64,000 bases of DNA from Companilactobacillus metriopterae (GCF_004117915.1 NZ_RSTD01000001.1:806001-870000); one strand, 5' to 3'; shown: positions 17,486 to 25,661, counted from the stretch's first letter. A program made the numbers and translations. The notes: a model not told the origin generated them from the letters alone.

Positions 17486-19458
17486 TAATAATCCTCCCTT
17501 AAAGAACCATTTTCAATAAAGAAAATTTTATTTCTGTTGAATTTATTTACTTTTGAAATTATTGCTGGAGTGCCAGACTCTCTGAGTTTAATTCCTAAAT
17601 GGCTCATAATTGAACCCTTTTCAAAAATAAAACCACCTACATATGGTATGAAAAGGCTTAAAATGGAAGAAGGATATGGAGCATGCAAGATTATATCTTC
17701 ATTCTCATTAATATTTTTTAATTTTCTAATATATTTATAAATTTCTGGTTTTGCACTTATCTCTTTTTGTTCTATAAAATCTTCATCTACAGAAACGTGA
17801 AATCTGGACGCTTTCTCTAATTTTTGAAGTTCAAATTCAGACAGCATTATCACATTACCACGACAATATCCGGAAGAAATTATATTGTTATCATAAGAAA
17901 TTTTACCAATATCACTTTCTGTAGAAACATCATATATATAAATTTTTTTGCCTTTAATTATCCATTCAACATCTACCTGAATTTTTCCCATCTTCTCAGG
18001 CATCAATGAAATTATTTTTACTTGCTCTTCATTTAAAATGGTATTCTCGAAATTTTCTTTTTTTACTGAATTGAAGTTATCATCAAAACTATACAAATAT
18101 TTTGATTCATTTATATGTTTTGATTTTATTATTCCTTCTTTGTTAATTAAGTATCTAGAAAATTCAATATCCTTATTATTTTTTAGTCCTGCTAAATCTC
18201 CTGGAATATATTCAATTAGTTTCTCACCATCTAAATTTTGACTAACTATCCCTGATATATCTGGAATAAAAAACTCTGAAACCCAAAATATTAAAGGTTC
18301 ATTCTCCTTTATTCCTATTTTTTTTAAAATCACCCTTAAATTTCCTAGCAGGCTTTCTTTTTCAAATATACGTTCTAACTTTATTCCAGATATTTCAGCA
18401 ATTAAATATAAGTATTTAGAATCCCAAATCTTTAACAAACGATCAGAAGTATCTTCACTTATATTGAATAAATCTTCAAAGTTCATTACTAAAAATCCTA
18501 ATTTATAAGTAAATATATTAGATTCTTTGTTAACATTTTCTTTCATCCAATGCCTTTTTATCCAATGTTTTCTTATAAGTGTTTTGTAAAATTTAGGCCA
18601 CTCAAAATTATGTATCTCATTACTATCCAAATTTATAAATCTTGGACCTTTGTCTAACATTGTATTTAATTTATTTATACTTGATGTTATTGGTCTAATT
18701 TGGACGATGTATACATCATTATTATATATTCCCCACTCAACGTCTATACCATAACTACTCTCAAAATCATTTTCCAGTTTATTTAAAGTTACGTTTAGTA
18801 ATTCCATATAAGACTTTGACATATAATCACTTTTTACTTCTTCATTTCCAGTAGAGATAGAATTATTATATAGATTAAATACTGGTTCTATACCTGACTC
18901 TATTGATCCATTTTCATTGGTTACCTCTGTAAATGTTCTCTTCTCTAAAGTAACTGGATCCCTTGTAAAACTAACTCCACTTATTTGAAAGTCTATATAC
19001 TTTTGTATAATAATGGATGCATTTCTAAAATTATCCAATCCACTGGATAAGCCAGACTTCCATACTTGTTTAATTGCATTTATAATACTCTTACTATTAT
19101 TATGTATGGGGCCTATAGATTCAAATGTTCCAGCATTGGAAGTTATTTCTGAATCTTCATTTTTAAAATTTGATCTAACTATTAAATGATCTGATTCACC
19201 AAAAAAATTACTCAACTCTTCAATCAATAATTTAGGAAACTCTACATTTTTAATAAATTTTTTAGCCAAACTAATATTTATGAAATCGCTTTCTTTGGAT
19301 CTAATAAGAAATTCCCTTGTAACTTCTTCAAAATATGTTTGTTCAATTATGAGACCTTGTGGAACTCTATAGCCGTACTTCATTGCTCTTTCTAGATTCA
19401 AAGATTTATTGTAGTGATTTAAATCTACTCCATCGTTAATTTTTTTTATATGTTCCAT
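17485..19458 (-). CDS. PEP-synthase/rifampin-phosphotransferase-like enzyme
   Basis: Protein of 657 aa. The start MEHIKKINDGVDLNH at 19458 is chosen for the GGGGGG site before it. An N-terminal ATP-grasp-like domain shows the classical order: YGYRVPQGLIIEQTYFEEV, LIVRSNFKNEDSEITSNAGT, FQISGVSFTRDP and YIVQIRPIT (to about residue 265). The C-terminal swivelling domain has SIMSHLGIKLRESGTPAII with the phospho-accepting His. The PEP/pyruvate barrel of true PEP synthase is absent, and a unique middle region (about 270-560) probably holds the substrate. This layout matches antibiotic phosphotransferases of the RPH type. It may phosphorylate or activate the peptide product. Confidence 0.72.
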   Translation of the reverse strand: MEHIKKINDGVDLNHYNKSLNLERAMKYGYRVPQGLIIEQTYFEEVTREFLIRSKESDFINISLAKKFIKNVEFPKLLIEELSNFFGESDHLIVRSNFKNEDSEITSNAGTFESIGPIHNNSKSIINAIKQVWKSGLSSGLDNFRNASIIIQKYIDFQISGVSFTRDPVTLEKRTFTEVTNENGSIESGIEPVFNLYNNSISTGNEEVKSDYMSKSYMELLNVTLNKLENDFESSYGIDVEWGIYNNDVYIVQIRPITSSINKLNTMLDKGPRFINLDSNEIHNFEWPKFYKTLIRKHWIKRHWMKENVNKESNIFTYKLGFLVMNFEDLFNISEDTSDRLLKIWDSKYLYLIAEISGIKLERIFEKESLLGNLRVILKKIGIKENEPLIFWVSEFFIPDISGIVSQNLDGEKLIEYIPGDLAGLKNNKDIEFSRYLINKEGIIKSKHINESKYLYSFDDNFNSVKKENFENTILNEEQVKIISLMPEKMGKIQVDVEWIIKGKKIYIYDVSTESDIGKISYDNNIISSGYCRGNVIMLSEFELQKLEKASRFHVSVDEDFIEQKEISAKPEIYKYIRKLKNINENEDIILHAPYPSSILSLFIPYVGGFIFEKGSIMSHLGIKLRESGTPAIISKVNKFNRNKIFFIENGSLREDY

Positions 19459-20276
19459 AATTTCCCCCCGTTTACATTTTCCCACATATAATTAGGTACA
19501 GAAACTGTATACCTTGCAGCAGAGTGTTCATCTGGTTTATATCCTAAAATCTTTTTAGTAGCTACAGATGATTGTTTCCAAAAATTATTTTGCATTTTCT
19601 TTGGAAGCATATCCACTGGCATATCTGCATTATGTGCATAACTATTGTCCTTGGCTAATTTATACATCTTTTTCTTATCTTTTTTCTTAGTTCTAATAAC
19701 AATTTGAAAAAATGGACACTGTCTTGTTCTTGGTAAATTTTGAAAAGGACCAAGAAACATAATCCAAGCATAATTACCATTGCCTGTTATATCATATCGT
19801 ATTGAAATTAAGTACTGATCTTGATATTTTTTTATATCTTCAATAAAGAAATTTGTATACTTTAATAGTGATTCAATTAAATTCATTACTTGAGAAAAAC
19901 TTTCTATTCTTGGAAAAATCATACTAAAAACTTGTGAATCAGAATTTTTTATTTGATTTATAATTTTTTTTTCAATAATCTGTCCATCTTCAAAACTGAC
20001 TCTATCAAATTTACAGGGGTATGTATCGAAAGTCCATCCATATTTTTTGGTATTATTTGCAAAAAACTGTGCAAACCTACACCCTATTTGACCGCTTGCA
20101 ACCCAGTGCTTAACAATATTAAATATAAAATTATTATTTGACAAAATTTCGTTTTCATTATCAAATCCATTTTCACTCATGAGGGCAGACAAATAATCAT
20201 TTCTATTTGAGAAATTTTTATCAGGCCCATTTACTGATTTATCTATGTTCATAAATTGTTTTTTGAATATTTCCAT
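19446..20276 (-). CDS. Uncharacterised cluster enzyme, faint YqcI/YcgG-like traits
   Basis: Soluble protein of 276 aa. I do not recognise it firmly. Landmarks are HWVASGQIGCRFAQFFA (about residue 52), YGWTFDTYPCKFDRVSF with a PC motif, and NLPRTRQCPFFQIVIR. The PC motif followed by a long alpha/beta body and an Arg-rich segment faintly recalls YqcI/YcgG proteins, some of which are heme-dependent N-hydroxylases. The flavodoxin gene directly upstream would suit a redox partner, which is the main reason to consider an oxygenase. Its 3' end overlaps the next gene by 13 bases. Confidence 0.35.
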   Translation of the reverse strand: MEIFKKQFMNIDKSVNGPDKNFSNRNDYLSALMSENGFDNENEILSNNNFIFNIVKHWVASGQIGCRFAQFFANNTKKYGWTFDTYPCKFDRVSFEDGQIIEKKIINQIKNSDSQVFSMIFPRIESFSQVMNLIESLLKYTNFFIEDIKKYQDQYLISIRYDITGNGNYAWIMFLGPFQNLPRTRQCPFFQIVIRTKKKDKKKMYKLAKDNSYAHNADMPVDMLPKKMQNNFWKQSSVATKKILGYKPDEHSAARYTVSVPNYMWENVNGGKLWNI

Positions 20277-20292
20277 AGCATTCTCCCCCTTA

Positions 20293-20739
20293 TTAAAAAA
20301 CGTAATTTTTAGCTAACTTTTCTGAAATTTCTAATATTTTCTTGTATGCCCTTTCATCCATCATCAAGTTAACTTTTAAAGTATCTGATATTTTTTTAGC
20401 ATTAGATAAATTTAGAACTTCATCAAATTTATCTAGTGCTGCATTGAAGTTCTCTTTTCCATACATAATATCTCCTGATCCAATTAATTGGTAAAACATT
20501 CCACTCAATTGACTGTTTTTTATCTCCTCATATAATTCAATACTTTCATCAGGTATTGTACCTTCATCGTAAGTGTAAATAACAAGAATTAGTATGTCAG
20601 TTTGATTGATTATTGATGGGTCTATGTTATAAATATCGTAAATATTATATTTAACTCCAATATTACTTAAACTATCAGCAAATGACTGTGCAATATCCTT
20701 GTTATTTCCTGTTATGCTACTATATAAAATATTAATCAT
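20293..20739 (-). CDS. Flavodoxin-like protein
   Basis: Protein of 148 aa with the FMN phosphate loop near the start (ILYSSITGNNKDIAQSFADS, residues 4-23), a 60s loop LVIYTYDEGTIPDESIELY and a third loop QLIGSGDIMYGKENFNAALD. This is a short-chain flavodoxin or NrdI-like fold. Placed between the DNA glycosylase and the uncharacterised enzyme in a tight operon, it probably delivers electrons to a cluster enzyme rather than to central metabolism. Confidence 0.8.
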   Translation of the reverse strand: MINILYSSITGNNKDIAQSFADSLSNIGVKYNIYDIYNIDPSIINQTDILILVIYTYDEGTIPDESIELYEEIKNSQLSGMFYQLIGSGDIMYGKENFNAALDKFDEVLNLSNAKKISDTLKVNLMMDERAYKKILEISEKLAKNYVF

Positions 20740-20761
20740 CTAAATCACCTAATTTCTATAT

Positions 20762-21658
20762 TTAATGATTTGCCCATATATAAAATGTTACATAATCACA
20801 AAAATAGCCCCACTTTTTTTCAAAATAAACCAAATCTAAAATACCTGGCTTATCAGGTAGATCATATATTTTTTTCAATCCATTGAGTAGTTTTGCATCT
20901 GTTTTTAACATAACATCGTGATTTCTCAAAGAATTCATAGTGACAAGACCCGAAGTCCAATCTCCTATACCATATATTTCTTTCAATAAATTGATGGACT
21001 CACTTTTACTCCTGTTATTAAATTTTTCTTTTTTTAGATCACCTGTGGCAAACAACTGACTCACATTCAATAAATATTTAATTCTTGAATGTGAGAGCTT
21101 TAATTCTTTTAAATCTTCCTCAAAGACTTTTGAAACTACTTTAGGGTCAGGATAACACCAATATTTATCACCTTCATATAAGATGTAATCTCCATATTTT
21201 TCTATAAATTTTTTTTTAATTACATATGCGTAACTCATAGATATTTGTTGACCTATAATTGCCCATGTTATTGACTCATATATATCAGGTGTTCCAACAA
21301 AACGAAGTCCTTTACTTTTATTTATAATATTTGAAATTTCTTTATCATTCTCGAAAAAATCATAAAATTTTTTTAAGTCATAATCTAAATCAAACCAGTT
21401 CTTTATAAAGTTTGAAATAATGTTTCTATCTTTTGTTAGTAATTCTCCTGAACCTAAGAGTATTTTTACCTCAAGTTTATTTACCTCTTTAAGATATTCT
21501 AATTTTAATAAATATTTTTTATTTTCTATTCTATATAAAAAAATTAACGTATTATTTGCTACTTTATACAGAATTTCGTCCTTGGATGCTAAATAATTTA
21601 AAGTAAAATCCCAAGAAAAATAACCATTTATTTCTAAAAAAATTGATTTACTTTCCAT
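20762..21658 (-). CDS. AlkA-type DNA-3-methyladenine glycosylase
   Basis: Protein of 298 aa. The HhH-GPD glycosylase core is clear: SITWAIIGQQISMSYA (about residue 128), the helix-hairpin-helix LLKEIYGIGDWTSGLVTMNS (about 224-243) and the catalytic-region Asp in HDVMLKTDAKLL. The N-terminal domain (1-110) resembles the AlkA beta domain. AlkA enzymes remove alkylated bases. Its place inside a biosynthetic operon suggests self-protection against a DNA-alkylating product. Confidence 0.8.
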   Translation of the reverse strand: MESKSIFLEINGYFSWDFTLNYLASKDEILYKVANNTLIFLYRIENKKYLLKLEYLKEVNKLEVKILLGSGELLTKDRNIISNFIKNWFDLDYDLKKFYDFFENDKEISNIINKSKGLRFVGTPDIYESITWAIIGQQISMSYAYVIKKKFIEKYGDYILYEGDKYWCYPDPKVVSKVFEEDLKELKLSHSRIKYLLNVSQLFATGDLKKEKFNNRSKSESINLLKEIYGIGDWTSGLVTMNSLRNHDVMLKTDAKLLNGLKKIYDLPDKPGILDLVYFEKKWGYFCDYVTFYIWANH

Positions 21659-21667
21659 TTTTTTCTC

Positions 21668-22870
21668 CTAGAAATGTAATTTGTAAATAGAAACGTATAG
21701 CACAAAAAAGCCCAACAATCCAAATGCAAAAGTATATACAAAAGATACCATAAAACCTAAACCTACAACTGATACTCCAAAGGATGCTATCCCTTGTGCT
21801 ATATTGTTACTAAATAAATTTATTGCAGAATAAGAAGATTTCCTTTCTAAAGGTATTAGAGAAGCTTGAATTGATTGAGCTCCTGGAACAAATATTAATT
21901 CTGCAATGGTTCCAATAAGTAGCAGTAAAATTAAGAAATAGGGTTTATTAAAGGTTAATAGGGTTAAAGAATAAGTAATTATTAAAAAAAATGCCCCTAA
22001 AAGGGTTGTTTTTTTTAAATACCTATTTTTAAAAAACTTTATTGCTATTGGAGTAATAGCTACTACAATAACAATATTTTCGATTTGTAAAACCGAAAAT
22101 ATATTAGTGCCTATCAGATTTAAGTTTATAAACCTCAATGTAATATTATATTTTTCAATGAAGATTAATAACGAATTAGACAATACTAATGTAACTGATG
22201 AAACCATACCAAATCCAATGACAAACTTAACAAATGTATAATCTAGTAAAGGAACTGAATAACTCTTTAAAACACTTCTTAAATTGACATACTCTAAATT
22301 TTTTTTTGAATTTTCAAATGAAAAATAATTATTTAATAAATAAGCTATAATCAATGTTATCAAGCCTGATATTCCAAAAAAATATTGACTATAATTAATA
22401 AAAAATGCACTCCCCAAAATGACACCTATTGCTAAAGAAACATTCAACGATAGATAATCTATTGTAAAGGCTACCTCCCTATTTTCTGAAGTTGTTTCTG
22501 AGATAAGCAGTGAATTAAAAGTTGCCTTATATAAATTAGAAATGCTAACGGAAATAAAAAAGAGTAATACCATAATTATTGTATTCAAATTAAACATTAC
22601 TGTTATTGAAAGTAGTATTAAAGAAATACCATGGGACAATAAACAAAATATTAAAAATTGTGATTCCTCAGTTATATCTCCGAGATAACCACCCAAAATA
22701 TTGAAGAAATATCCCAAAATATATTGAACTGCCAGAAGAATCCCAGCAATGTAACTACCAAATATATTTGCAAAATACAAAGTCATAAATGGGGCAATCG
22801 ATGACCCAATAGTTCTGCTCATAAAAGATGTTGAAAGCCTAATTTTTAAATTACTTGATAGATTAGACAT
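21668..22870 (-). CDS. MFS transporter, probable product exporter
   Basis: Protein of 400 aa with about twelve membrane helices. The loop between helices 2 and 3 reads GGYLGDITEE, a variant of MFS motif A. The start ATG follows GGGGGAT. It sits nine bases downstream-adjacent to the glycosylase gene in the RiPP-like operon, so export or self-immunity is likely. Strongly hydrophobic and AT-rich. Substrate unknown. Confidence 0.75.
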   Translation of the reverse strand: MSNLSSNLKIRLSTSFMSRTIGSSIAPFMTLYFANIFGSYIAGILLAVQYILGYFFNILGGYLGDITEESQFLIFCLLSHGISLILLSITVMFNLNTIIMVLLFFISVSISNLYKATFNSLLISETTSENREVAFTIDYLSLNVSLAIGVILGSAFFINYSQYFFGISGLITLIIAYLLNNYFSFENSKKNLEYVNLRSVLKSYSVPLLDYTFVKFVIGFGMVSSVTLVLSNSLLIFIEKYNITLRFINLNLIGTNIFSVLQIENIVIVVAITPIAIKFFKNRYLKKTTLLGAFFLIITYSLTLLTFNKPYFLILLLLIGTIAELIFVPGAQSIQASLIPLERKSSYSAINLFSNNIAQGIASFGVSVVGLGFMVSFVYTFAFGLLGFFVLYVSIYKLHF

Positions 22871-22892
22871 ATAAACTATCCCCCACTAATTT

Positions 22893-23645
22893 TTAATTTG
22901 ATATCTCAATTAACATATCGTTAACCAACTCTATCATTTCATCCAAATAAACATCTGATTCATTGGAAATAGATAACGAACTATAAAACATAAGATTTGA
23001 ATATCTATTAACCAAATATTTATTTTGATAATTTTCTATAAACAACTTACTAATCCATTTTTCTTTTAAATTTATATTTCCTGATTTTGCATTTAGTGCT
23101 CCTGCACAACTCCAAGCAGAACGGCGTAATTCATCTACAGATGAAAGTTCTTCCCCATATTTGTATAAAGTCATTGCATCTTCATAATGTGATCTTGCAC
23201 TTTTAGAAAATAGTTCGAGGATAGAATTATAAATACCATAAATATCTAAATATGAACCGATACTAGTTGAATTATTTTTTGTAATTTCAATCGAATTTAT
23301 AATCCTAAGTAAAACCTTTAGCTCAAAAAAATCTTTTGGAATATTTAATTCTTGAGAATAATTAACATAATAGTCACTGATTATTTTTTGAGGCCAGTAT
23401 TCAACATCCAGTTTGTAATTATTTTCTAATATAATCGTTTTAACGTAACTGCTATCCCCAGATTTTCCAACAACATAAATATCTAAATCTGAGTCGGGTG
23501 TGCCTAGACCTTCAAAAAGAGAACTGTATACGTATATTGTATTTTCATTTCCTGATATTTCTTCATCCACTCTCAACCTTAATTGATGAATATTTGTTCC
23601 TTTAATAGATAAATATTCATCTAATATTTTGCATCTTTCGTCCAT
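22893..23645 (-). CDS. Nucleotidyltransferase-fold protein (Pol beta superfamily)
   Basis: Protein of 250 aa. The motif YSSLFEGLGTPDSDLDIYVV (residues 40-59) is the GS-to-DxD metal site of the Pol beta superfamily, with a third acid probably in YKLDVEYW near residue 78. The rest is helical. It is the first gene after the precursor and its hairpin. It may add a nucleotide to the peptide or act on a small substrate; MNT-type antibiotic resistance enzymes are an alternative comparison. Confidence 0.65.
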   Translation of the reverse strand: MDERCKILDEYLSIKGTNIHQLRLRVDEEISGNENTIYVYSSLFEGLGTPDSDLDIYVVGKSGDSSYVKTIILENNYKLDVEYWPQKIISDYYVNYSQELNIPKDFFELKVLLRIINSIEITKNNSTSIGSYLDIYGIYNSILELFSKSARSHYEDAMTLYKYGEELSSVDELRRSAWSCAGALNAKSGNINLKEKWISKLFIENYQNKYLVNRYSNLMFYSSLSISNESDVYLDEMIELVNDMLIEISN

Positions 23646-23671
23646 TTAGTTCCCCCCTTATTTTATAACAA

Positions 23672-23708
23672 AAGCACACTTTAGAATTTAATATCCAAAG
23701 TGTGCTTA
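23672..23708 (-). terminator. Hairpin between precursor and downstream genes
   Basis: Arms AAGCACACTTT and AAAGTGTGCTT (perfect, 11 bases each) with a 14-base loop, followed by a weak T tract on the minus strand. It lies six bases after the precursor stop. Such a partial terminator usually makes the precursor transcript far more abundant than the enzyme genes. Confidence 0.75.
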
Positions 23709-23713
23709 AAAAA

Positions 23714-23800
23714 TTATCCTACTACAGTACCAACAACAGTACCAATAATCTTAGGATCAGATACTTCAAGCAAAATTGGCTTTTCGTATATTTTTTTCAT
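23714..23800 (-). CDS. RiPP-like precursor peptide
   Basis: Open frame of 28 codons. It begins MKKIYEKPILLEV, where YxxPxL is the leader motif recognised by PqqD-like domains in lasso and related peptides. It ends PKIIGTVVGTVVG, a tandem GTVV repeat closed by a terminal glycine. A strong AAGGGAGG site lies nine bases before the ATG. A hairpin follows the stop and a PqqD-like gene lies 0.9 kb away on the other strand. There is no cysteine, and serine occurs only in the leader region, so lanthipeptide chemistry is unlikely. Modification probably targets Thr or the C-terminal Gly. Confidence 0.78.
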   Translation of the reverse strand: MKKIYEKPILLEVSDPKIIGTVVGTVVG

Positions 23801-23856
23801 CAGACTATACCTCCCTTTTTAAAAATTTAATTCATATTTTTTTATGAATTTACTAA

Positions 23857-23884
23857 ATAATACCTTTTTATTAGAAAAAGTAAA
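23857..23884 (-). promoter_or_regulatory. Promoter of the precursor operon
   Basis: Minus strand TTTACT (23879-23884), 16 bases, TATTAT (23857-23862), about 55 bases upstream of the precursor start. The -35 hexamer lies inside the large palindrome. Confidence 0.55.
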
Positions 23885-23902
23885 TGTTTTTCTAATAAAA
23901 AG
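23864..23902. promoter_or_regulatory. Long palindrome, candidate operator
   Basis: Perfect 16-base arms, CTTTTTATTAGAAAAA and TTTTTCTAATAAAAAG, separated by seven bases. It covers the -35 region and spacer of the precursor promoter and lies in the shared divergent control region. It may be a repressor or activator site, or an RNA hairpin if transcribed. No regulator gene is present in the cluster. Confidence 0.6.
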
Positions 23903-23919
23903 ATGTTTTTTTTAATAAA

Positions 23920-23951
23920 AGTATTGATTAATTAGAAAACAATACTATAAT
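23920..23951 (+). promoter_or_regulatory. Promoter of the CPBP-PqqD-CYTH operon
   Basis: TTGATT (23924-23929), 16 bases, TATAAT (23946-23951). A second inverted repeat AGTATTG / CAATACT (23920-23926 and 23940-23946) brackets the -35 and spacer, a likely second operator distinct from the long palindrome. Confidence 0.7.
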
Positions 23952-23974
23952 AAACACCAATTAAAGGAGGGCAA

Positions 23975-24712
23975 ATGGAACAAAAATTCATATTTAAACG
24001 TCAAATAATTGCAATAACACTATTTTTTTTTATTTTAATGATTTCTGTGAATTCAATTTTTTTTTATACTTCATTGATGGTCGAAATTGTGTACCTAAAT
24101 ATTGTATTTTTGCCTATTTTCAAAAAAATGATTGGCTATTCATCAATAACTCAAAAGTTTATATTTGAAATACCAATGATTTTAATAAGTGTGGTTTATA
24201 TCCTCAAATATCCTCAAAATTTAAAGCAAAACGATAATTTATTAAATTTACTGTTTTTGTTTTTAATAATAGCTCTAATGCTTTCTAACAAAAATTTAAT
24301 ATCTAATATAGTTAACTCTCCCTTATCAAAGTTTAATAGTTCCTACAAAAAAAATATTCTCGATTTATTACTTTGTGTATATCCAGTTATTGCAGAGGAA
24401 ATATTCTTCAGATATGCATTATTCTATAGTATTGATGAATATCTTAGTAAAATTTTATCAGTAACTATTGTGTCAATTATATTTGTTTGTAGCCACTACA
24501 TTAGTAGATGGGCTAATAGAATTTATACATACAAATCATATGTCTTTCAACTATTACTAAGTGTTACTTTGACAACTTTTATGGCACTGGGTGGGAATAT
24601 TCTGATCGCAATTTTTTTACATTTTATTTTTAACATACAAGCATGGCTACCTATTCTATTGAGAACATATAAATCTGTAAGGAGAAAGAAAAATGTTAAA
24701 AAAGAATTTTAA
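23975..24712 (+). CDS. CPBP family intramembrane metalloprotease
   Basis: Protein of 245 aa with about seven membrane helices. All three CPBP (Abi/CAAX) motifs are present: EEIFFR (about residue 142), SHY in IFVCSHY, and HFIFN. In bacteriocin and RiPP clusters such proteins serve as immunity proteins or mature the peptide. It is first in the divergent operon with a strong AGGAGGG site. Confidence 0.82.
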   Translation: MEQKFIFKRQIIAITLFFFILMISVNSIFFYTSLMVEIVYLNIVFLPIFKKMIGYSSITQKFIFEIPMILISVVYILKYPQNLKQNDNLLNLLFLFLIIALMLSNKNLISNIVNSPLSKFNSSYKKNILDLLLCVYPVIAEEIFFRYALFYSIDEYLSKILSVTIVSIIFVCSHYISRWANRIYTYKSYVFQLLLSVTLTTFMALGGNILIAIFLHFIFNIQAWLPILLRTYKSVRRKKNVKKEF

Positions 24713-24947
24713 TTTTATGATTGCAAAAATAGATAACAAGATTTATATAAGTGATGGCACTAAATTATTTGAAACAAATAGTATTGGTGCTGATATATAC
24801 AAGCAAGTAAATGGAAAACGAAATATACTAGAAATAACGAGTAATTTATCACAGATTTACGATGTGAGTTTTGAAGAATTAAGTAATGATATTAAAGATA
24901 TAATATATCAATACTTACAATTTGGAATATTAAAGGAAACTAATTAA
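24693..24947 (+). CDS. PqqD-like RiPP recognition element
   Basis: Stand-alone protein of 84 aa with the PqqD pattern: short beta strands (KIYISDGTKLFETN), then GADIYKQVNGKRNILEITSN, then a winged-helix part (YDVSFEELSNDIKDIIYQYL) ending FGILKE. These proteins bind precursor leaders and present them to modifying enzymes. The start overlaps the CPBP gene by 20 bases. This is the key evidence that the 28-residue peptide is a modified product. Confidence 0.82.
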   Translation: MLKKNFNFMIAKIDNKIYISDGTKLFETNSIGADIYKQVNGKRNILEITSNLSQIYDVSFEELSNDIKDIIYQYLQFGILKETN

Positions 24948-24963
24948 AAGGTAGAAAATAGCT

Positions 24964-25527
24964 ATGTTAGAGTCAGAGTATAAAACATTAATAAGTCATA
25001 AGGATTTTGAAGAATTAATAGATAAATTTTCTTTTCCAGTTTATAATATACAAAAAAATTTTTATTTTGATAGTAATGAATTTGATCTTTTTAATCATGG
25101 AGAAACAATGAAATTAAGAATTTTGAATAATAATGCAATTTTTATATTCAAATCAACTGATACATCCAGTAATTTATTAACGAAGAGAGAAGAATCTGAA
25201 ATACTAACTATTTTTAATACAGCTGAAATACCTAATAATATTAAGATATATGAACATCCTGATCTTACTTTGAAAAATTATGGTGAACTAAAAACGTGTA
25301 GATATTATTTAGTTTATAAGGGATGGGAATTATCTTTAGATCATAATAAATACTTAGGTACAGAAGACTTTGAGATAGAATTAGAAGAAAAAAATACTAC
25401 TGTAAGTTTGAATACTATTGTTAATGAATTAGGACTGGGATCATATTTATCTGAAAAACAAAAAAAAACAGAGAGCAAATCATATAGATTCTTAAGTCGC
25501 CTTAAGTTTAATAATAGCAAACGCTAA
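24964..25527 (+). CDS. CYTH domain protein (YjbK-like triphosphatase)
   Basis: Protein of 187 aa. The CYTH signature ExExK appears as ESEYK at residues 3-7, followed by paired strands with FYFDS, MKLRI and LEEKN. CYTH enzymes hydrolyse triphosphates (inorganic triphosphate, thiamine triphosphate) or act as class IV adenylyl cyclases. In this cluster it could process a triphosphate by-product or a nucleotide-bearing intermediate. It ends the plus-strand operon. Confidence 0.75.
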   Translation: MLESEYKTLISHKDFEELIDKFSFPVYNIQKNFYFDSNEFDLFNHGETMKLRILNNNAIFIFKSTDTSSNLLTKREESEILTIFNTAEIPNNIKIYEHPDLTLKNYGELKTCRYYLVYKGWELSLDHNKYLGTEDFEIELEEKNTTVSLNTIVNELGLGSYLSEKQKKTESKSYRFLSRLKFNNSKR

Positions 25528-25661
25528 TTTATTTTATATTTTCTGAATTTAGAAATAAATTTAGTGACAGTTAAATAATTTTATATTAAATTTAATTATT
25601 AAAAATAAGTATATTGGTATTTAAATACAAGGTTTACGATTGTTTGATATAAATACACAGA

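Noticed and set aside
16730-25527. Lanthipeptide, lasso or PEARL-type cluster
   Set aside because: No LanB/LanM/LanC, no asparagine-synthetase-like cyclase and no LanB-like ligase; the precursor has no Cys.
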